Part shown: in pieces, positions 5,433 through 9,760 of the stretch
Numbering within the stretch: position 1 is the stretch's first letter
Layout of the letters: every line of letters starts with the position of its first letter
NCBI GenBank assembly: GCA_038317375.1
Contig: JBBQBM010000025.1
Coordinates: 1 to 9,760 of the forward strand
DNA from: JBBQBM01 sp038317375
GTDB lineage: Bacteria; Patescibacteriota; Saccharimonadia; Saccharimonadales; JAGQMS01
DNA length: 9,760 nucleotides
Direction: 5' to 3'
Position numbers and translations under genes: made by a program
The notes under the pieces: model-generated
What the model saw: the letters and a program-made list of their open reading frames with translations, nothing else
The model's database searches: none
Told to the model about the DNA's origin: nothing

Positions 5433-6710
5433 ATGCCACAGATTGCTCCAGCTATTGAAACATTTGCACGTATTAAAGTCGTAGGAGTTGGGGGCGCAGG
5501 AGGCGCTGCAGTTAATCGAATGGTCGACGCAGGTATTCAAGGTGTCGAATTTATTGCCGTGAACACAGACTCGCAGGCAATTCATCACTCTAAAGCACAA
5601 ACTAAGATCCACATCGGTAAGGAGACTACTAAGGGTCTTGGGGCTGGAGCCGAGCCAGGTGTCGGCGAAAAGGCAGCTAACGAATCAGTAGAAGAAATTC
5701 GCACAGCGCTTACGGGATCTGACATGGTATTCGTGACTATCGGCGCCGGGGGTGGAACGGGTACGGGCGCCGGTCCGATCGTTGCAAAGATTGCCAAAGA
5801 AACAGGGGCGCTTGTAATTGGCTTCGCTACTCGACCTTTTGCTTTTGAGGGCGAAAAGCGCAGACGTAACGCAGAGGTTGGCATCGCTAACCTGTCCCAA
5901 CACGTAGATATTTTAATTACCGTACCAAATGATCGCCTACTCCAAACAATTGACCGTAAAACACCTCTACTTGAAGCTTTTAAAGTTGCAGACGATGTCC
6001 TAAGACAAGGCGTTCAAGGCATCAGTGATCTTATCACCGTCCACGGGTTAATTAACCTAGACTTCGCCGATGTTAAGGCCGTAATGAGTAACGCCGGAAG
6101 TGCGCTCATGGGTATAGGTCGCGCTAGTGGTGACGACCGTGCCGTCGAGGCTGCAAGGCAAGCGATCGAATCGCCTCTACTTGAAGTATCTATCGACGGT
6201 GCTAGGGGCATCCTGTTCAATGTTATCGGTGGTAACGACATGGCGATGCACGAGATTAATGCCGCCGCCGAAACTATTACGGCAGCAGCAGATCCAGAGG
6301 CTAACATCATCTTTGGTGCTACTATCGACCCCGATCTTGACGGAGAGGTGATAGTTACAGTGGTGGCGACCGGTTTCGATGCTTCCTACTTCAACTCACG
6401 CAAACAAACGGGTGGTTCATTACCGCATAGCTCCAAGCAACAAGATAACGACGCTCAAGTCGACGAAGAGCCTGCTGAAAGTCATCAAGAAGAGGTCGAT
6501 GAGTCACACATCGCCGATATAGACATGGATCTAAAGAAGCCAAAAGATACCGAATCTTCAGATTTCCACGACAATAGTCCAGCACCAAACATTTGGGGGG
6601 CAGATGAGGCTGAAAGTGAGCTAGATAAGCCGTCATTTTTGAGACGATTTAAGCGCAAGCCTAAACATGACCCTATTCCAACAGATGAAAATGACCAAAA
6701 AGAGTTGTGA
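5433..6710 (+). CDS. ftsZ: Cell division protein FtsZ
   Basis: FtsZ is the tubulin-like GTPase that forms the cytokinetic ring. The 425 residues show the N-terminal nucleotide-binding GVGGAGGAAVNRM, the tubulin signature GAGGGTGTGAGP (104-115), TRPFAFEGEKRRRNAE, and the T7 loop NLDFADVK (208-215) with D210 and D213 in place for GTP hydrolysis. The globular core ends near residue 320. An acidic, low-complexity linker of about 75 residues (rich in Asp, Glu, Ser, Gln) follows, then the conserved C-terminal peptide ELDKPSFLRRF (396-406), which binds FtsA and other partners. Unlike most FtsZ, the chain continues past this peptide by about 19 residues, first basic (KRKPK), then acidic. ATG 5433 is fixed by the GGAGG before it. 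Confidence 0.98.
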   Translation: MPQIAPAIETFARIKVVGVGGAGGAAVNRMVDAGIQGVEFIAVNTDSQAIHHSKAQTKIHIGKETTKGLGAGAEPGVGEKAANESVEEIRTALTGSDMVFVTIGAGGGTGTGAGPIVAKIAKETGALVIGFATRPFAFEGEKRRRNAEVGIANLSQHVDILITVPNDRLLQTIDRKTPLLEAFKVADDVLRQGVQGISDLITVHGLINLDFADVKAVMSNAGSALMGIGRASGDDRAVEAARQAIESPLLEVSIDGARGILFNVIGGNDMAMHEINAAAETITAAADPEANIIFGATIDPDLDGEVIVTVVATGFDASYFNSRKQTGGSLPHSSKQQDNDAQVDEEPAESHQEEVDESHIADIDMDLKKPKDTESSDFHDNSPAPNIWGADEAESELDKPSFLRRFKRKPKHDPIPTDENDQKEL

Positions 6711-6719
6711 AAATTGCAC

Positions 6720-6748
6720 TTGAAACACGCTACCAATAGGTTTATATT
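6720..6748 (+). promoter_or_regulatory. nrdR promoter
   Basis: TTGAAA (6720-6725), a 17-base spacer and TATATT (6743-6748) match the sigma-70 consensus at 5/6 in each hexamer. Transcription would begin near 6755, so the NrdR box at 6760-6775 covers about +5 to +20, well placed to block initiation or early elongation. Confidence 0.65.
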
Positions 6749-6759
6749 CATTAACACAA

Positions 6760-6775
6760 ACACTATATGTAGTGC
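6760..6775. promoter_or_regulatory. NrdR box (operator), probable autoregulation
   Basis: The 16-base sequence ACACTATATGTAGTGC fits the NrdR-box palindrome (acaCwAtATaTwGtgt) at about 14 of 16 positions, including the C and G of the core. NrdR usually binds two boxes about three helical turns apart. No good second box is seen 31-32 bases upstream: the sequence there has only an ACC-AATA-GGT dyad that fits poorly. Confidence 0.72.
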
Positions 6776-6799
6776 GTTCCTTGAAGTGAGGGGAGAATA

Positions 6800-7264
6800 A
6801 TGCGGTGTAGCCAATGCCAGTCTGAAGATACTAAAGTCGTCGAATCGCGCGATGTTTCTGAAGGTGTCGCGATACGAAGACGTAGGGAGTGTCTGGGTTG
6901 TCATTTCAGGTTCACCACATACGAGCGAGTGGAGCAGCCACAAGTTATCATTATAAAAAACGATGGTAATAGAGAGTTGTTTTCGAGAGAAAAACTACTT
7001 TCAGGCCTACGCAAAGCTTGTGATAAAACACCAGTAACAACGGCCAAGCTAGAACTTTTGGTGGAGGACGTCGAGAAGCAACTCTATACTCGCAACGAGC
7101 AAGAGCTTCCGTCGAGTGTCATCGGAGATCTAGTAATGGAGAGGCTAGCAGCTCTAAACGAAGTAGCATATGTACGTTTCGCAAGCGTATATCGCAAATT
7201 TAGAGACATCGGTGGCTTCGAGCGCGAGTTGACTCGCATGCGTGGTAAAAAAGTCGTCAAGTAA
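6800..7264 (+). CDS. nrdR: Transcriptional repressor NrdR
   Basis: NrdR is the nucleotide-sensing repressor of ribonucleotide reductase genes. The 154 residues show the family layout: a zinc ribbon with C3, C6, C31 and C34, the basic stretch AIRRRREC and FRFTTYE, then an ATP-cone domain (about residues 47-138) starting VIIIKNDGNRELFSREK and ending in VAYVRFASVYRKFRD. The cone binds ATP or dATP; the dATP-loaded form represses. Length is normal. GGGGAG lies 4 bases before the ATG. An NrdR box overlaps the region just after its own promoter, so autorepression is expected. nrdJ follows after 58 bases with no visible terminator, so both are probably on one transcript under this control. Confidence 0.97.
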   Translation: MRCSQCQSEDTKVVESRDVSEGVAIRRRRECLGCHFRFTTYERVEQPQVIIIKNDGNRELFSREKLLSGLRKACDKTPVTTAKLELLVEDVEKQLYTRNEQELPSSVIGDLVMERLAALNEVAYVRFASVYRKFRDIGGFERELTRMRGKKVVK

Positions 7265-7322
7265 ACCCCAAGACTTTCCAGGAAAAACAAAAAATAACAA
7301 TAAATTAAGTGAGGGTAATATT

Positions 7323-9760
7323 ATGGCGCAGGTGACTTCGTTGTCAGTAGGAAGATTTTTTACTAAAGCAAATAAACGAGCTTATGATTCTTTAATTTGG
7401 GAGACGAGAGAATCAAAAATCGGGAATCCGGGTACCGGCAAGGTGGTTTTCGAGCAAAAAAACCTCGAATTTTCTACCGGTTGGTCGCAAAACGCTATTA
7501 ATATTGTCGCTCAGAAGTATTTTGCTGGGACACCCAACACCCCAGAACGTGAGCGCTCACTAAAGCAGTTGATCGACAGAGTTGTCGATACGGTTACCCG
7601 ACACGGAGTACAAGAAGGCTACTTCGAAGCAGAGGCCGAAGCCGAGAATTTTCGCGAGGAGCTCAAGTATATTTGCGCTACTCAACGAGCGGCGTTTAAC
7701 TCGCCTGTTTGGTTCAATATTGGTCGCGAAGATCGTGCCCAGCAGGCAAGCGCCTGCTTCATTTTAGGTGTCGAGGATACAATGGAGTCAATCCTAAACT
7801 GGTACACCGAAGAAGGCATGATTTTTAAAGGTGGTTCGGGTGCTGGCACCAATCTCAGTCGGTTGCGATCTTCTTTCGAGACTTTGGGCTCGAGCGGCGG
7901 TAAGTCATCTGGCCCAGTTAGCTTCATGCGTGGCGCCGATTCTGTTGCCGGTACTATCAAAAGTGGTGGCAAAACCCGCAGAGCCGCCAAAATGGTCATC
8001 TTGAATATTGACCATCCGGATATTGAAGAATTCATTTGGTGCAAAGCTATCGAAGAGCGCAAGTCGCGAGTTTTGCAGGCTGCTGGTTTTGACATGAGCC
8101 TTGACGGCAAAGACGGCTTCTCGGTTCAGTATCAAAACGCCAATAACTCAGTGCGCGTAACAGACGAGTTTATGCAAGCCGTACTGGACGATGCTGACTA
8201 CGACCTCAAACTACGCGACGGCACACCAGCTAAAACAGTAAAAGCTAGGCAGGTATTTCGTCAGATTTCTGAAGCCGCCTGGGAGTGCGCCGACCCTGGA
8301 ATGCAGTTCGATACTACTGTCAATAAATGGCACACTACACCAAAAGCTGGCCGTATCAACGCCTCTAACCCATGCAGCGAGTATATGCACCTAGACAACT
8401 CCGCCTGCAATCTAGCATCTATAAATCTATTAAAGTATCTAAACGAGGACAATACATTCGACGTAGTTGCCTTCAAGCATACGGTCGAGCTAATCTTCAC
8501 AGCTCAAGAGATATTGGTCGGCTATTCTAGCTATCCAACAGAGAGTATTTCGAAGAACACTAAGGCCTATAGGGAGCTTGGGATAGGCTATGCCAACCTA
8601 GGAGCGCTTCTAATGGCCCAGGGGCTGCCATATGACTCAGAAGAAGGTCGAGCTCAGGCCGCGGCGATTACGGCTCTCATGACCGGCCATTCGTATGCCA
8701 CAAGCGCCAAACTTGCACGTCGGGTTGGCCCATTTGCTGGTTTTCACAAAGACCGCGACGGGATGCTCGGCGTCCTCAAGATGCACAGGGCAGAGGTATC
8801 TAAGATTGACGCCGCTTTAGTGTCGGAAGATCTTCTTAGTGCAGCGACTATGGCGTGGGACGAAGCTGTTGAGCTTGGCGAAATCCATGGCATTCGTAAC
8901 TCACAGGCAAGTGTACTGGCTCCAACTGGTACGATTGGTCTGATGATGGACTGCGATACAACAGGTGTCGAGCCGGACTTTGCATTGACAAAATATAAGA
9001 GCCTAGTTGGCGGTGGTGGAATGGTGATTGTTAACCAGACCGTCCCGCGTGCGCTAAGAACTCTTGGCTATACCACCGAACAATCTAATGAGATTGTGGT
9101 CTTTATTGCCGACAAGAACACGATTGATGGCGCGCCGCACCTAAAAGCAGAACACCAGAATGTTTTTGCCTGCGCTGTCGGTTTTAACTCAATCCATTAC
9201 CTAGGCCATGTCAAAATGATGTCAGCAGTACAACCATTTATATCCGGTGCAATCAGTAAAACTGTGAATATGCCAGACGACGCAACTGTTGAAGACGTCG
9301 AGCAACTTCATATTGACGCCTGGAGAATGGGTATTAAGGCCGTAGCTATTTACCGCGACGGGTCAAAGGTGGCGCAACCGCTCAGCGACAAAAAGAAATC
9401 CGACAGCGAAGAAGATAGCAAAGTATCTTCGGTAGCAGAACAACCAAGCGAGGGCTTCATCGTAAAAGGCGCCGTCAAGCGCGAACTACCAAGACGTCGC
9501 AATAGCCACACCTACGAGTTTAAGATTGCCGACCTAAAGGGCTTCTTCACAGTCGGAGAGTATACCGACGGAACACCCGGCGAATTGTTTGTAACGGTTT
9601 CTAAGCAAGGGTCGACACTGTCTGGGCTAATGGATTCGTTTGCGCGGTCTATAAGCCATGGTCTAAAGTATGGTGTTCCACTCAAGAGTTACGTTAAAAC
9701 TCTAATGAGCACCAGCTTTGCGCCATCTGGTATGACCGATGATACCGAGATAAAGATTGC
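7323..9760 (+). CDS. nrdJ: Adenosylcobalamin-dependent (class II) ribonucleotide reductase, 3' end outside window
   Basis: This enzyme reduces ribonucleotides to deoxyribonucleotides with a radical made from coenzyme B12. About 812 codons are visible, open at the right edge. Seen: NSPVWFN before QASACFILGVEDTMESI, with C145 as the first redox cysteine; GGSGAGTNLSRLRS; the active-site NPCSE (349-353) with C351 as the radical cysteine; the partner redox cysteine C362 (NSACNLASINL); APTGTIGLMMDCDTTG (starting 533), which marks the B12 type; and WRMGIKAVAIYRDGSK. No ATP-cone is visible at the N-terminus. The charged, low-complexity stretch after YRDGSK (about residues 690-715) is a linker before the C-terminal domain. 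The cysteine-rich tail expected in this family would lie beyond the window. GAGGG sits 7 bases before the ATG. It follows nrdR closely and is probably cotranscribed. Confidence 0.96.
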   Translation, partial: MAQVTSLSVGRFFTKANKRAYDSLIWETRESKIGNPGTGKVVFEQKNLEFSTGWSQNAINIVAQKYFAGTPNTPERERSLKQLIDRVVDTVTRHGVQEGYFEAEAEAENFREELKYICATQRAAFNSPVWFNIGREDRAQQASACFILGVEDTMESILNWYTEEGMIFKGGSGAGTNLSRLRSSFETLGSSGGKSSGPVSFMRGADSVAGTIKSGGKTRRAAKMVILNIDHPDIEEFIWCKAIEERKSRVLQAAGFDMSLDGKDGFSVQYQNANNSVRVTDEFMQAVLDDADYDLKLRDGTPAKTVKARQVFRQISEAAWECADPGMQFDTTVNKWHTTPKAGRINASNPCSEYMHLDNSACNLASINLLKYLNEDNTFDVVAFKHTVELIFTAQEILVGYSSYPTESISKNTKAYRELGIGYANLGALLMAQGLPYDSEEGRAQAAAITALMTGHSYATSAKLARRVGPFAGFHKDRDGMLGVLKMHRAEVSKIDAALVSEDLLSAATMAWDEAVELGEIHGIRNSQASVLAPTGTIGLMMDCDTTGVEPDFALTKYKSLVGGGGMVIVNQTVPRALRTLGYTTEQSNEIVVFIADKNTIDGAPHLKAEHQNVFACAVGFNSIHYLGHVKMMSAVQPFISGAISKTVNMPDDATVEDVEQLHIDAWRMGIKAVAIYRDGSKVAQPLSDKKKSDSEEDSKVSSVAEQPSEGFIVKGAVKRELPRRRNSHTYEFKIADLKGFFTVGEYTDGTPGELFVTVSKQGSTLSGLMDSFARSISHGLKYGVPLKSYVKTLMSTSFAPSGMTDDTEIKI

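Noticed and set aside
6727..6745. Second NrdR box around the ACC-AATA-GGT dyad upstream of the main box
   Set aside because: Spacing is near the expected 31-32 bases, but the sequence matches the box consensus at only about 6 of 16 positions and overlaps the promoter spacer.
7265..7322. Intrinsic terminator or separate promoter between nrdR and nrdJ (TTTCC-A-GGAAA followed by A-rich sequence)
   Set aside because: The inverted repeat leaves a loop too small for a stable hairpin, there is no T-run after it, and no -35/-10 pair with proper spacing was found.
2825..8500. Long antisense open frames opposite the kinase, ftsA, ftsZ, nrdR and nrdJ genes (for example 6485-6943, 7682-8110)
   Set aside because: They lie opposite well-supported genes, show no domain pattern, and their composition is what the reverse complement of the coding strand gives.
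1..9760. Alternative genetic code with UGA as glycine, as in some related candidate phyla
   Set aside because: TGA ends yqeY, the kinase and ftsZ at family-typical lengths, twice as ATGA overlaps, and no in-frame TGA interrupts priA or nrdJ.

Overview
The window reads as a compact, gene-dense bacterial chromosome segment of roughly balanced base composition, most likely from the Candidate Phyla Radiation (Patescibacteria), with Saccharibacteria (TM7) as the best guess. This is inference: the proteins are short and divergent, genes are tightly packed, ftsA-ftsZ stand apart from a full dcw cluster, and nrdR is followed by a B12-dependent class II ribonucleotide reductase. TAA, TAG and TGA all end genes at family-typical lengths, including two ATGA start/stop overlaps. 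That argues against the UGA=glycine code of Gracilibacteria and Absconditabacteria.

Layout. Positions 1-1375, minus strand, hold the 5' part of priA (replication restart helicase), cut by the window edge. A 57-bp divergent region (1376-1432) carries a symmetric TATACTATA element that can act as a -10 on both strands. Rightward from there, all on the plus strand, come a small winged-helix protein (1433-1717), rpsU (S21), yqeY, a LID-less adenylate kinase-like gene and map. The last three are joined by 4-base ATGA overlaps. An unrecognised 87-residue gene follows (3764-4027) with its own perfect TTGACA -35. Next are ftsA (4083-5312), ftsZ (5433-6710), nrdR (6800-7264) and nrdJ (7323 to beyond the right edge).

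Function. The first block serves translation and protein maturation: S21, a GatB/YqeY protein, nucleotide kinase and methionine aminopeptidase. The second is the division core: FtsZ ring and FtsA membrane anchor. The third makes deoxyribonucleotides under a dedicated repressor, with a good NrdR box just downstream of the nrdR promoter. PriA adds replication restart. No RNA gene, mobile element, CRISPR array or convincing intrinsic terminator was seen, and no stretch over 300 bases lacks a gene.

I found no clearly new multi-gene system. The points worth a second look are: a probable leaderless ftsA next to an ftsZ with a strong ribosome binding site; rpsU without a usable Shine-Dalgarno sequence; the symmetric divergent promoter; a PriA that seems to lack the winged-helix domain and has Asp in place of the eighth zinc cysteine; an adenylate kinase without a LID; and the unknown gene between map and ftsA.
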